From NCBI GenBank assembly GCA_016711825.1, contig JADJSG010000005.1, forward strand, positions 248,001-312,000: DNA of 64,000 nt. Reading direction: 5' to 3'. Shown one piece after another: positions 18,156 to 28,000 of this stretch (the stretch's first letter is position 1; the number at the start of each line of letters is the position of its first letter). This stretch comes from Bacteroidota bacterium. Its GTDB lineage: Bacteria > Bacteroidota > Bacteroidia > Chitinophagales > Chitinophagaceae. The notes beneath the pieces are model-generated. The model saw nothing but the letters and a program-made list of their open reading frames with translations. It was not told the origin of the DNA and did no database searches. A program made the translations under genes and the position numbers.

Positions 18156-18833
18156 TTACACAAAGCGATAACCTACACCACTTTCTGTATGAATGTGCTC
18201 AGGCTTATCAGAATTGGTTTCAATTTTTTTGCGCAAGGTTCGTATAAATACGCGCAAATATTGTGTTTCAGACTGCGCACCCATTCCCCAAATTTGTTTT
18301 AAAATATACTGATGTGTCAATACCCTCCCCTCATTGATTGACAACAATGCCAATAAATTAAATTCAGTGGATGTCAATTTAAGCAGTTCTCCCCCTTTTT
18401 TTACGGTTCGTGCAGGGATGTCAATTTCCAAATCGCCACAAACCATTTTAGTTTCTATCGACTGGCTTTGATTTCTTCGAATTGCTGAACGAATTCGGGC
18501 GAGTAACTCCGCGCTTCGGAATGGTTTTGATAAATAATCGGTAGCACCATTATCTAATGCTTTTACAATATCAGCTTCACTATTTTGTACTGACAGCATA
18601 ATGATTGATTTAGCATACCAGGTTCTCAATTCTTTCAATACATCGTGACCGCTTTTGTCAGGTAAGCCGATATCAAGTAAAATCAATTCAGGAGGATGAT
18701 TGGCCGCCATTATAATGCCTTCTTTGCCCGTAGCTGCCTGCCATACTTTATAATCATTGCTTTCTAATGTTATTTCCAATAGTTTTCTGATTTGCGGCTC
18801 ATCATCAATGATTAAAATTTCAGCTTTATTCAT
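18156..18833 (-). CDS. kdpE: KdpE-like response regulator (OmpR family)
   Basis: 225 aa. Receiver domain with phospho-acceptor D54 in LILLDIGLPDKSG and the conserved lysine in DYLSKPF. A C-terminal winged helix has LTSTEFNLLALLSINEGRVLTHQYILKQIWG and the ending TESGVGYRFV. That ending and its partner kinase indicate KdpE rather than another OmpR member. Its first 8 bases overlap the end of the kinase gene. The usual target kdpFABC is not in the window; kup directly downstream is the obvious candidate target. Confidence 0.88.
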   Translation of the reverse strand: MNKAEILIIDDEPQIRKLLEITLESNDYKVWQAATGKEGIIMAANHPPELILLDIGLPDKSGHDVLKELRTWYAKSIIMLSVQNSEADIVKALDNGATDYLSKPFRSAELLARIRSAIRRNQSQSIETKMVCGDLEIDIPARTVKKGGELLKLTSTEFNLLALLSINEGRVLTHQYILKQIWGMGAQSETQYLRVFIRTLRKKIETNSDKPEHIHTESGVGYRFV

Positions 18834-19905
18834 TTTTTAAATTATTTACAAAAGAAATTTGTGTCGGTATTTCAATACTAAATTTGGCGCCTCCGCCTGT
18901 TTCATTGTCCACTTTGATAGTTCCCTGATGTGCTTCTACAAAACCTTTTACGATCGAAAGTCCTAAGCCACTGCCTCCTGCTTTGCTGTTTGGCAAACGA
19001 TAAAATTTATCAAAAATGAGAGGAAGTTCACTTTCCGGTATTCCGGGTCCATTGTCGCGAACAACAATCATGCATTGATCATGTACTATCGATGCTTCAA
19101 TTTGTATCACTGTTCCTTCAGGTGTATAATTAACTGCGTTATGTATCAGGTTTTGCAATACCTGTTCCATTAATCCTCTATCAAGTTTAAACAAAGGCAA
19201 GGTTTCATTCACTTCAAAAGTAATCATATGCCCATTTCTGTCAGTGTATTTCTGAATCACTGCATGAATCAGTTCGTTCACATCGCACCAATCGAGATTT
19301 AATTTGAGCATACCCGTTTCTAGCCTGCTCATGTTTAGTAAATTTTCCACTTGTCTATTTAAACGCAAACTTGCTTTGTCAATTTCAAACAGCAAAGCTG
19401 ACTCTTGTGCCTTTGATAGTTTTCCGGTACTTTCCTGCAAGGTATCTACAGCGCCAAGTATTGTAGCAATGGGTGTTCGCAATTCATGCGATAGTGAATT
19501 TAGTAATGTATTGTACAATTTGATGGTATATTCTTTCTCTTCCTTTTCCCGCGCTATTCTTTCCGACTTTCTAATTTTAGATGTCAGTACAGCATTGACT
19601 AATGCAATAAAAAAATATAATAAAAACATCAACAAATCTTCAGCACGATAAATATGCAACGTAAACAAGGGGGGTATGAAAAAGAAATTCCAAATGATTG
19701 CGCTTAAGATGGCAGCTGTCAATACGGGTAATATATCGAACAACATAGCAATTATCGAAACAACTAATAAAAGGATGAGTGCCACAACTGTATAGCCAAT
19801 GAGCTCGGCAAACAAAAAGCAAACAATAGCTACACTGAGCACCAATAAAATACTAACAAGGTATTGTGTGCCAGGCTTATATTTTCTTGTATAAATAATT
19901 TTCAA
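18826..19905 (-). CDS. kdpD: KdpD-like sensor histidine kinase, short form without the N-terminal KdpD/Usp domains
   Basis: 359 aa if started at the TTG at 19905. It begins KIIYTRKYKPGTQYLV, followed by four membrane helices of a DUF4118 domain (about residues 12-110, with WNFFFIPPLFTLHIYRAEDLLMFLLYFFIALVNA). Then come HisKA with phospho-acceptor His in NSLSHELRTPIATILGA and an HATPase domain (LIHNAVNYTPEG, DNGPGIPE, GGSGLGLSIVKGF). Full-length KdpD is about 900 aa with N-terminal KdpD and Usp domains that sense second messengers; these are absent. An open frame continues upstream to 20115 but would run through the promoter and into merR on the other strand, so I reject it. Confidence 0.85.
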   Translation of the reverse strand: MKIIYTRKYKPGTQYLVSILLVLSVAIVCFLFAELIGYTVVALILLLVVSIIAMLFDILPVLTAAILSAIIWNFFFIPPLFTLHIYRAEDLLMFLLYFFIALVNAVLTSKIRKSERIAREKEEKEYTIKLYNTLLNSLSHELRTPIATILGAVDTLQESTGKLSKAQESALLFEIDKASLRLNRQVENLLNMSRLETGMLKLNLDWCDVNELIHAVIQKYTDRNGHMITFEVNETLPLFKLDRGLMEQVLQNLIHNAVNYTPEGTVIQIEASIVHDQCMIVVRDNGPGIPESELPLIFDKFYRLPNSKAGGSGLGLSIVKGFVEAHQGTIKVDNETGGGAKFSIEIPTQISFVNNLKNE

Positions 19906-19925
19906 TACAATAAACGATTTGATCG

Positions 19926-19933
19926 CAAAAGTA
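19926..19933 (-). promoter_or_regulatory. -7 box (TACTTTTG) for kdpD
   Basis: On the minus strand TACTTTTG ends 20 nt before the TTG start at 19905. It sits in the divergent 127-bp gap shared with merR. Confidence 0.55.
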
Positions 19934-20016
19934 ATTCTGAAATAATAAAGAAATAATAAAGAATCATTTGCATGCAGAAAAGAAGATACATAGTGAGAAG
20001 TATTCCTAAAAAAAAT

Positions 20017-20024
20017 TATCTTTA
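20017..20024 (+). promoter_or_regulatory. -7 box (TATCTTTA) for merR
   Basis: Near-consensus box ending 8 nt before the ATG at 20033. Confidence 0.45.
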
Positions 20025-20032
20025 CTATCGCA

Positions 20033-20437
20033 ATGGAACAACTTTCACTTTTTGAACAAGTAAAAAAATTACAAGCTGATAAACAAGTGCTTAAGGTAGA
20101 TACCTCATCACTCACAAAAGTGTATTATACCATTACAGAAGTAGCGGCTATGTTTGGCGTAAATGCTTCCCTGCTTCGTTTTTGGGAAAAAGAGTTCATG
20201 ACATTTATTGGTCAAGTGAAAAAAAATAAAAAAGGTGACCGATATTATAATGTCCAGGATATTGAAAAATTAAAAGTGCTTTATCATTTAATTAAAGAAA
20301 GAAAAATGACATTAGAGGGTGCAAGAGAAATTCTTAAAGACAACAAAAAGAAAGTGAAAGATGACGTAGATCTGATTGACAATCTATTGCAAATCAAATC
20401 ATTTTTGCAGGATTTAAAGAAGAGCATAACAGACTAA
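20033..20437 (+). CDS. MerR family transcriptional regulator
   Basis: 134 aa. Residues about 30-100 are a MerR winged helix: YYTITEVAAMFGVNASLLRFWEKEF, then RYYNVQDIEKLKVLYHLIKERKMTLEGAREIL. The C-terminal part is a short coiled-coil-like region with no metal-binding cysteines, so it is not a classic metal sensor. The same size and layout is common in Bacteroidota, where its role is unclear. It is divergent from kdpD, so it could act on the shared intergenic region. ATG at 20033 follows a -7 box. Confidence 0.88.
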   Translation: MEQLSLFEQVKKLQADKQVLKVDTSSLTKVYYTITEVAAMFGVNASLLRFWEKEFMTFIGQVKKNKKGDRYYNVQDIEKLKVLYHLIKERKMTLEGAREILKDNKKKVKDDVDLIDNLLQIKSFLQDLKKSITD

Positions 20438-20549
20438 ATTTTCGATTGCAAATTAGGGGTATATACAATAGCCTGAACAGTATCGGCACAAAGCATACAA
20501 GTATTCAAATTGAGCTTTCCCCAAATATATTTATAAGGTGTCATTGGTA

Positions 20550-23500
20550 TTATCGCTGATATTCAAACTTCACCACATTTCGCTTGCCGTCTATGAAAAT
20601 GTTTAAAAAGTAAATGCCAGTGGTTAAATGAACTTGGGCTAAATCTATGTTGAGTTGTTGTTTTCCAGTAGTAGGTATTTTATTTTTTGTAGCAAACACT
20701 TGATTCCCCAGTAAATCATAAATCATTAAATCTACCTCGCCTGCTTGTTTCATTTCAAATTCGATATGAATGAGTCCTTGTGTCGGATTTGGATATACTT
20801 GTATGATATCTGATTTGATAGGTGTGAGATAAGACACATTCAACATACTCATAGAATCAGCGCCTGCGCATCCATTGCTATCTACTACAAATACTTCATA
20901 GTTTCCGTTTTGGGTCACCACATAATAATTGGTCAATGAATCAATGGCTACGGTGTCTTTATACCAATAAATATTAACACCACTTACATTGGTACAATAC
21001 AAGGTATCGCCACTGAAAACCAGTATTGGAAAAGGAATCTGATTTGCGTTGATCAGGATACTGTCCTGACCTATACATCCATTGATGTCAATACCAGTGA
21101 CGATATACTTGGCAGTGTCAATTGGGTAAAAAGCCACACTGTCGATCACGGCATTGGTCCAGCTAAAACTATCGGCACCTGTACCAAATAGCGTCACTGG
21201 ATTACCCACACAAACCGAAGTATCAGAGGCATTCGCAACTACAATGGGCAAGGCATTCACCACTACTGTGATGCTGTCTGTATTGACACAACCATTGGTA
21301 TCAGTGCCCGTAACTACATAATTGCTTGTGATATTTGGACCAAAAATCATACTATCGATTACCGCATTATTCCAGGTATAAGTCATTGCTCCACTGCCAA
21401 ATAAAATGACTGAGTCGCCCATACACAGCGAAGTATCAGAAGCATTGGCCATCAAAAGGGGCAATGTTTGTACTACTACTTCTATACTGTCCTGATTCAT
21501 ACATCCATTGGTATCAGTGCCATTGACTACAAAATAACCTGTGGCAAGCGGCGCAAATAATACACTGTCGATGGCCAGATTATTCCAGGTATACGTCAAT
21601 GCACCCGCGCCAAAAAGCAACATAGAATCACCATAACAGATAAGTGTATCTGATGCATTTGCAGTAACTGCTGGTAAAGCATTCACTACAACAGTGATAC
21701 TATCGGTGTTCACGCATCCGTATATATCCGTACCAGTCACCACATAATTATTTGTCATATTTGGCGAAAACATCATACTGTCTATCACCGCATTATTCCA
21801 TGTATAAGTCAATGCGCCACTGCCAAATAAAATAACTGAGTCGCCCAAGCATAACAAACTATCAGAAACATTTGCCATGACCGCAGGTAAAACATTTACA
21901 GTTAAATTGGTAATGACAATACTATCAATACCAGGTGCTACTAAAAAAGTATCTGAATAAATACCCGTTTGATTATAGATAGCGTTACCAACAGTCACAC
22001 TATCACCCGCACAGATACTCAGGGTATTTTGAATAACAGTATCACTTTCAATTTCAAAGACTTGTACAAATGGTTGACCAGTGGCATACATTCTTTTTGG
22101 ACCTTTGCATTGCAATTCAGTAATGGTGGATCCGCTACCCATAGCTTTTAAAAATGTACCGTCAGGTTTATACTTTGAAATAAATCCTCCTTTCCAATCG
22201 GCATTGCCACAAGCTTTCATATAAAACGACACTCCAATAGAGGGATCTAAATCGATCGACGTAGATGAGAAGGTTCCGCCAAGGTATATTTTTCCATTCC
22301 AATCAGTTGTAATTGTTGTGGCTGCATCATCGTCTTCACCGCCAAAGGCATGAGCCCATAACAGATTTGCAGCTGTATCAAATTTTGCAACAAAGGCATC
22401 CATTGCACCATTCGATGTTAAGAGATGGGTATTGGGTGAAATATCAATATCAATAGAATCAGCAAAACGACCACATAAAAGTAACTGTCCATTTGCATCT
22501 ACTTTGATTGAATTGATTCTAATACCTTGTGGTGTAAACCCAAATTCATCTCCTTTCCCAATCTGTTTGTTCCAAAGCATCGTTAAATTCGAATCTAATT
22601 TGGCTATAGTACAATATGTAGAACCTCCCTGAATGGTTTGCATATTGCAAGTAACATAAATATTTCCCTGCAAATCAACGGCGCCTTCATAACCAATAAA
22701 ATTGCCTCCTGAAGGAAATACAGCTACATTGTTTCCTCGTTTTACATACAGTTGCTTTGTCGTATTCACCGCTGAATCAATGCTTCCGATTTTTATAATT
22801 TGGTTGCTTATAGCATCATTGAGCACTTTCTGGATACGCACATAACCAAAATAACCTGGCATAAAAAAACCACCTATATTGGTAGTGCCAAAATACGTAT
22901 TGCTGAAATTAAATGTATAGACACCTTCATACGGACTAACTACACTATGTAAATCGAGCGTATCATTTAAACATATGGAAAGTGCTGCTTCGTTGCCGTT
23001 GGGATCCATTGTTTGCAATTTGTGCATCCAGGTCAGCATACCCGAAGAATCATATCTTGCCACTAAGCCATCAGGCATATTATACATCGGATAAAACGAA
23101 CTATCTATATAAGGCGATCCCAATGGATTAAAATCACAAAAGTGATTAAATGCTCCTGATACATACATATTATACAAACTATCTACCTCAATGTTGGAAG
23201 ACCATACAAAGGCACCCGGGTCTGTTATAGGTTGAATCGTTTGTATCAAATTTAAAAAAGATGGGAGGTTAGCCGGGGTATTGATATTGATTTGCAAGTT
23301 ATGTACACTATCGCATCCAATACCATTGGGTACTATTTGTGTGTAGTTTCCGCTTTGGGTATAAGTTTGACCATAATAGGTAAAAGAATCGCAGGAATTG
23401 ATCACCTGATTGGTAATGAGGTTAAGCAAGGATACATGAATATTTACATTGCTATCGCAGTTAGTTACTGAAAGATATTCTTTTATATAATTCACAGGCA

Positions 23501-25052
23501 TGAGATAAGTAGTATCTGGCAACACAACATTATTACAACCGACATGATACACATCATTCAAACTACCACAATAATTATACTTCATGAGATAAGTACTTTT
23601 TTTACCAGAAACTCCGATATTAAAAGTTGCTGGACTAAAATCAATATCCATTTCCTGACAGTAGTTTCCGGCCACAATCAGATCATTTGTGGGATTCATT
23701 ACCATCAACATATTCTCAAGTCCGCAAGTGTAATCAAGTGTTGTTTTTTTTGCCCATAAAAAATTTCCTGCTGAATCCATTGAATACATAAGCAAATTGA
23801 ATCCATCGGTATTGAGGATATAAGTGCTAGTATCAGGATCGCAATCTAATATATGATTCCCAAAATTGTGATAAAGGATGCCGCCCATAAATATATGACC
23901 ATTCGTATCGGAGGCAATTGTGTAAGCAGTTTCATTTGCAATCGGTCTGATGAGTGTTTTAGACCAGAGTAAATTGCCTCCCGGGTCTGATTTAGTAATA
24001 AAGATATTGTTGGTACCGTCGCCATTTGCATAAAATGTTCCAGGACCGGGATCTGTATCGTCGCCCCCTTTGTAAGAACCACTCGTAATTAAATTACCTG
24101 TATGATCCAGATGAATGAGTGTATTGTTTGCGGTATTACTACCACCCCATATGAAATCACCCGCAGCATTCATTTTAACGATAAAACCTTTTCCGGTCAC
24201 ATTATAAGTAGCAGCACCCGGGTCGATATCGAGTGGATTTGCATTCACAAAATTTCCACTTATGTAAATGTGATTACTTTGATCAATGTCCAGTATATGA
24301 CTACTTATAGTGCTGTATTGCGTACTATTCTCCCATTGTTTCACCCAAAGGAAATCTCCGTTATTATCAAGTTTCAATAGAAATAAACTTGAAGAATAGG
24401 CCGTTGTCAGTAATGTGACTCCTGCCCCCGGATCAAAATCAACCGTGCCGGAATAAACTCCTTCAATGAGGATATTATTTGCAGCATCTATTTTGATTGC
24501 AGTAATAGCGTAATTGCCGCTTAATGTCTTAACCCAATTAAAAATTCCGTTTGAATCAAGTTTTGTAAAATAGGATTTTTGCCCAAAGGGAGTGTAAGCA
24601 GCGTAAAGTGTATCAATACCCGGCCCCGGATTAAAATCAACAGTTTCTTGAAAATGCCCAGCTACAAACACATTCCCGTTACCATCTACATCAAGTGAAG
24701 TGCCATTAGCTATTGCATCATATGAGTAGGGAAGAAATGCCTTCGCCCAAACGTGGTTGCCAGCAGCATCAACTTTTGAAATATAACTACTATAGGTGTT
24801 AGGGTTACCATTTATCGAACCTGCATCAATGATATCAAGACCGGCATTTGGATCAAAATCTACTGAATTAAAAAAATAACCAGTCTGATAGATATTACCC
24901 CAATTGTCTGTTCTTAAATCAGTGGTTGTAATGGTATTATCACCTATTCTTGTATTAGCCCATTGCATGCTTTGCGCATCAAGCATACTTATAATAAGCA
25001 TATAGGCTATAGTTAATCCTATTGTTTTTATATAAAAATCAAATCGTATCAT
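20550..25052 (-). CDS. Giant T9SS surface protein A: SBBP-like repeats plus Ig-like repeat array
   Basis: 1500 aa. Signal peptide ending MLDAQ. Residues about 30-500 and 600-980 carry repeats of the form NVFVAGHFQETVDFNPGPGIDTL, like bacterial SBBP beta-propeller repeats. About 1055-1340 hold four 71-aa Ig-like repeats (NASDTSLCMGDSVILFGSGA type). The C-terminus (IIQVYPNPTQGLIHIEF to GIYFLNIFIDGKRNVVKFEY) is a T9SS type A sorting domain, so the protein should be exported and anchored or released at the surface. Two cysteines per Ig repeat suggest a disulfide. It is the last of three paralogous genes, 31 bp after gene B, and has one repeat pair fewer than the other two. Confidence 0.85.
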   Translation of the reverse strand: MIRFDFYIKTIGLTIAYMLIISMLDAQSMQWANTRIGDNTITTTDLRTDNWGNIYQTGYFFNSVDFDPNAGLDIIDAGSINGNPNTYSSYISKVDAAGNHVWAKAFLPYSYDAIANGTSLDVDGNGNVFVAGHFQETVDFNPGPGIDTLYAAYTPFGQKSYFTKLDSNGIFNWVKTLSGNYAITAIKIDAANNILIEGVYSGTVDFDPGAGVTLLTTAYSSSLFLLKLDNNGDFLWVKQWENSTQYSTISSHILDIDQSNHIYISGNFVNANPLDIDPGAATYNVTGKGFIVKMNAAGDFIWGGSNTANNTLIHLDHTGNLITSGSYKGGDDTDPGPGTFYANGDGTNNIFITKSDPGGNLLWSKTLIRPIANETAYTIASDTNGHIFMGGILYHNFGNHILDCDPDTSTYILNTDGFNLLMYSMDSAGNFLWAKKTTLDYTCGLENMLMVMNPTNDLIVAGNYCQEMDIDFSPATFNIGVSGKKSTYLMKYNYCGSLNDVYHVGCNNVVLPDTTYLMPVNYIKEYLSVTNCDSNVNIHVSLLNLITNQVINSCDSFTYYGQTYTQSGNYTQIVPNGIGCDSVHNLQININTPANLPSFLNLIQTIQPITDPGAFVWSSNIEVDSLYNMYVSGAFNHFCDFNPLGSPYIDSSFYPMYNMPDGLVARYDSSGMLTWMHKLQTMDPNGNEAALSICLNDTLDLHSVVSPYEGVYTFNFSNTYFGTTNIGGFFMPGYFGYVRIQKVLNDAISNQIIKIGSIDSAVNTTKQLYVKRGNNVAVFPSGGNFIGYEGAVDLQGNIYVTCNMQTIQGGSTYCTIAKLDSNLTMLWNKQIGKGDEFGFTPQGIRINSIKVDANGQLLLCGRFADSIDIDISPNTHLLTSNGAMDAFVAKFDTAANLLWAHAFGGEDDDAATTITTDWNGKIYLGGTFSSTSIDLDPSIGVSFYMKACGNADWKGGFISKYKPDGTFLKAMGSGSTITELQCKGPKRMYATGQPFVQVFEIESDTVIQNTLSICAGDSVTVGNAIYNQTGIYSDTFLVAPGIDSIVITNLTVNVLPAVMANVSDSLLCLGDSVILFGSGALTYTWNNAVIDSMMFSPNMTNNYVVTGTDIYGCVNTDSITVVVNALPAVTANASDTLICYGDSMLLFGAGALTYTWNNLAIDSVLFAPLATGYFVVNGTDTNGCMNQDSIEVVVQTLPLLMANASDTSLCMGDSVILFGSGAMTYTWNNAVIDSMIFGPNITSNYVVTGTDTNGCVNTDSITVVVNALPIVVANASDTSVCVGNPVTLFGTGADSFSWTNAVIDSVAFYPIDTAKYIVTGIDINGCIGQDSILINANQIPFPILVFSGDTLYCTNVSGVNIYWYKDTVAIDSLTNYYVVTQNGNYEVFVVDSNGCAGADSMSMLNVSYLTPIKSDIIQVYPNPTQGLIHIEFEMKQAGEVDLMIYDLLGNQVFATKNKIPTTGKQQLNIDLAQVHLTTGIYFLNIFIDGKRNVVKFEYQR
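21035..21886 (-). repeat. Four tandem 213-bp Ig-like domain repeats in gene A
   Basis: Boundaries are approximate. Each unit encodes 71 aa with the core C-x-GDS, YTWNN, VIDS, GTD-x-x-GC and DSI-x-VVV. The order from N to C is CLGDSV, CYGDSM, CMGDSV, CVGNPV types. Confidence 0.8.
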
Positions 25053-25083
25053 TTTTTATATTGTTAGAATGCCAATCATATTT

Positions 25084-28000
25084 TTACTTTTGATACTCAA
25101 CTTTTACTACATGCCTTTTCCCATTTAAGAAAATATTTAAAAAATAGATGCCTGTATTTAAGTTGCAGGAAGCCAGGTCAACTTTAAGGATTTGCTTTCC
25201 TGAAGTTAAAATCTTTCTTTTTGATGAATATACTTTGTTGCCTAGTAAATCAATCATCATTAAATCTACCTCGCCTGCTTGTTTCATTTCAAATTCGATA
25301 TGAATGAGTCCTTGTGTCGGATTTGGATACACTTGTATGATATCTGATTTGATAGGTGTGAGATAAGACACATTCAACATACTCATAGAATCAGCGCCTG
25401 CACATCCATTGCTATCTACTACAAATACTTCATAGTTTCCGTTTTGTGTCACCACATAATAATTGGTCAATGAATCAATGGCTACGGTGTCTTTATACCA
25501 ATAAATATTAACACCACTTACATTGGTACAATACAAGGTATCGCCACTGAAAACCAGTATTGGAAAAGGAATCTGATTTGCGTTGATCAGGATACTGTCA
25601 TGACCTATACATCCATTGATGTCAATACCAGTGACGATATACATGGCAGTGTCAATTGGGTAAAAAGCCACACTGTCGATCACGGCATTGGTCCAGCTAA
25701 AACTATCGGCACCTGTACCAAAAAGTGTCACCGGATTACCTACACAAACCGAAGTATCAGAGGCATTCGCAACTACAATGGGCAATGGATTAACAACGAC
25801 AGTGATGCTGTCTGTATTGACACAACCGTTGGTATCAGTACCCGTAACTACATAATTGCTAGTGATATTTGGACTAAAAATCATACTATCAATCACCGCA
25901 TTATTCCAGGTATAGGTCAATGCACCACTGCCAAATAAAATGACTGTGTCGCCCATACAAAGCGAAGTATCAGATGCATTGGCCAGCACTGTTGGCAAAG
26001 TATGTACAATTATTTCTACGCTATCTTGATTTATACATCCATTGGTATCAGTGCCATTGACCACATAATAGCCTGTGGCAAGCGGTGCAAATAATACACT
26101 GTCGATGGCCAGATTATTCCAGGTATACGTCAAAGCACCAGCGCCAAAAAGCAACATAGAATCACCATAACAGATAATCGTATCTGATGCATTTGCGGTA
26201 ACTATTGGCAAAGCATTTACAACAATAGTGATACTATCTGTATTTACACAACCATTACTATCAGTGCCTGTCAGCAGGTAATTATTTGTCATATTTGGCG
26301 AAAAAATCATACTGTCTATCACCGCATTATTCCAGGTATAAGTCATTGCTCCACTGCCAAATAAAATGACTGAGTCGCCCATACACAGCGAAGTATCAGA
26401 AGCATTGGCTAGCACTGTTGGCAAAGTATGTACAATTATTTCTACGCTATCTTGATTTATACAACCATTGGTATCAGTGCCATTGACCACATAATAGCCT
26501 GTGGCAAGCGGTGCAAATAATACACTATCAATGACAAGATTATTCCAGGTATACGTCAAAGCACCCGCGCCAAAAAGTAATATTGAATCACCATAACAAA
26601 TAAGCGTATCCGAAGCATTTGCTGTAACACTTGGTAATGCATTTACAACAACAGTGATACTGTCTGTGTTTACACAACCATTGATATCAGTGCCTGTCAC
26701 CACGTAATTACTCGTTGCAATGGGCGAGAAAATGACATTATCAATCACCAGGTTATTCCATACATAGGTATTAGCACCACTGCCAAATAATGTAACAGAA
26801 TCTCCCAAACATAAAACTGAATCTGTTGCGTTAGCAACAACAAGCGGTAAAGCATTCACGATTAAATTTGTGATGACAATGCTGTCGATTGCCGGACCAA
26901 GCGGAAATATAGCTGTATAAACTCCAGTCTGATAATATACTGAGTTGCCCACGACCACACTATCACCGGCACAAATCGTATCACTTACATTCACGATCAC
27001 ATCATTGCCGAGTTCGAAGACCTGAACAAAAGGAATTCCAGTTGCATAAATTCTTTTAGGTGCCTTGAATTCAAGTTCAGTTATATTTTTTCCCGAACCC
27101 ATGGCATTCATAAAGGTACCGTCAGGTTTAAATTTCGAGATATAACCTCCCTGCCAATCCGCATTTACACATCCTTTCATCAAAAACGAAATACCTGCAG
27201 TTGGATCAAGATCTATAGTCTGAGATGAAAAACTGCCGCCCAGATAAATCCTGCCATTTAAATCGGTTGTGATTGAGTTGGCATAATCATCGTCCGCACC
27301 GCCAAATGAGTTTGCCCAGATAAAATTGGCAGCTGTGTCGAACCTGGCCACGAACGCATCAAACCCTCCATTAGAAATAAGGTTATAGGTATTAGGCGAA
27401 ATATCAATATCCAAAGTATTTGAAAATCGACCGCACAATAGCAAGCTGCCATTGGTATCAATTTTCAATTGATTAATTTTCATTCCGATAGGTGGTATGT
27501 CGTTGCCCTCTGCAATTTGTTTATTCCAAAGCATATTTAAATTAGAATCTAATTTTGCAATCGCACAATAAGTTGTACCACCAAAAACAGGCTGTACAGT
27601 ATTTACTACATAGATATTACCTTGTGAATCTACAACGCCATTCATACCAATAAACTGCCCTCCCGTAGCAAAGGTCGCAACATTGTTTCCTCTCCATACG
27701 AGTAGCTTTTTATAGGCGTAATTAAAATCTATTGAATCCATAAAGCCAATTTTTACGGGTAAATTACTGCTAGGGTCATTGAGTATTTGATTTACATTCC
27801 AGCCAGTATAACCATTCATTGGCGTCTCCCCAAACCAGGTATTGGCATAGGCAAACTGGTTTACTTTATTCATACCAATATTTGCACCTCCGGAGCCATA
27901 GGTAACTGAATACAACTCTAGTCCGTCATTCAAACACAAGGACGGTGTATATTCATTTCCCCACGGATTGATAGTGTATAATTGATGCATCCAGTTTAGT

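Noticed and set aside
19906..20115. 70-codon N-terminal extension of KdpD
   Set aside because: It runs through the divergent promoter region and into merR, and does not resemble a KdpD or Usp domain.
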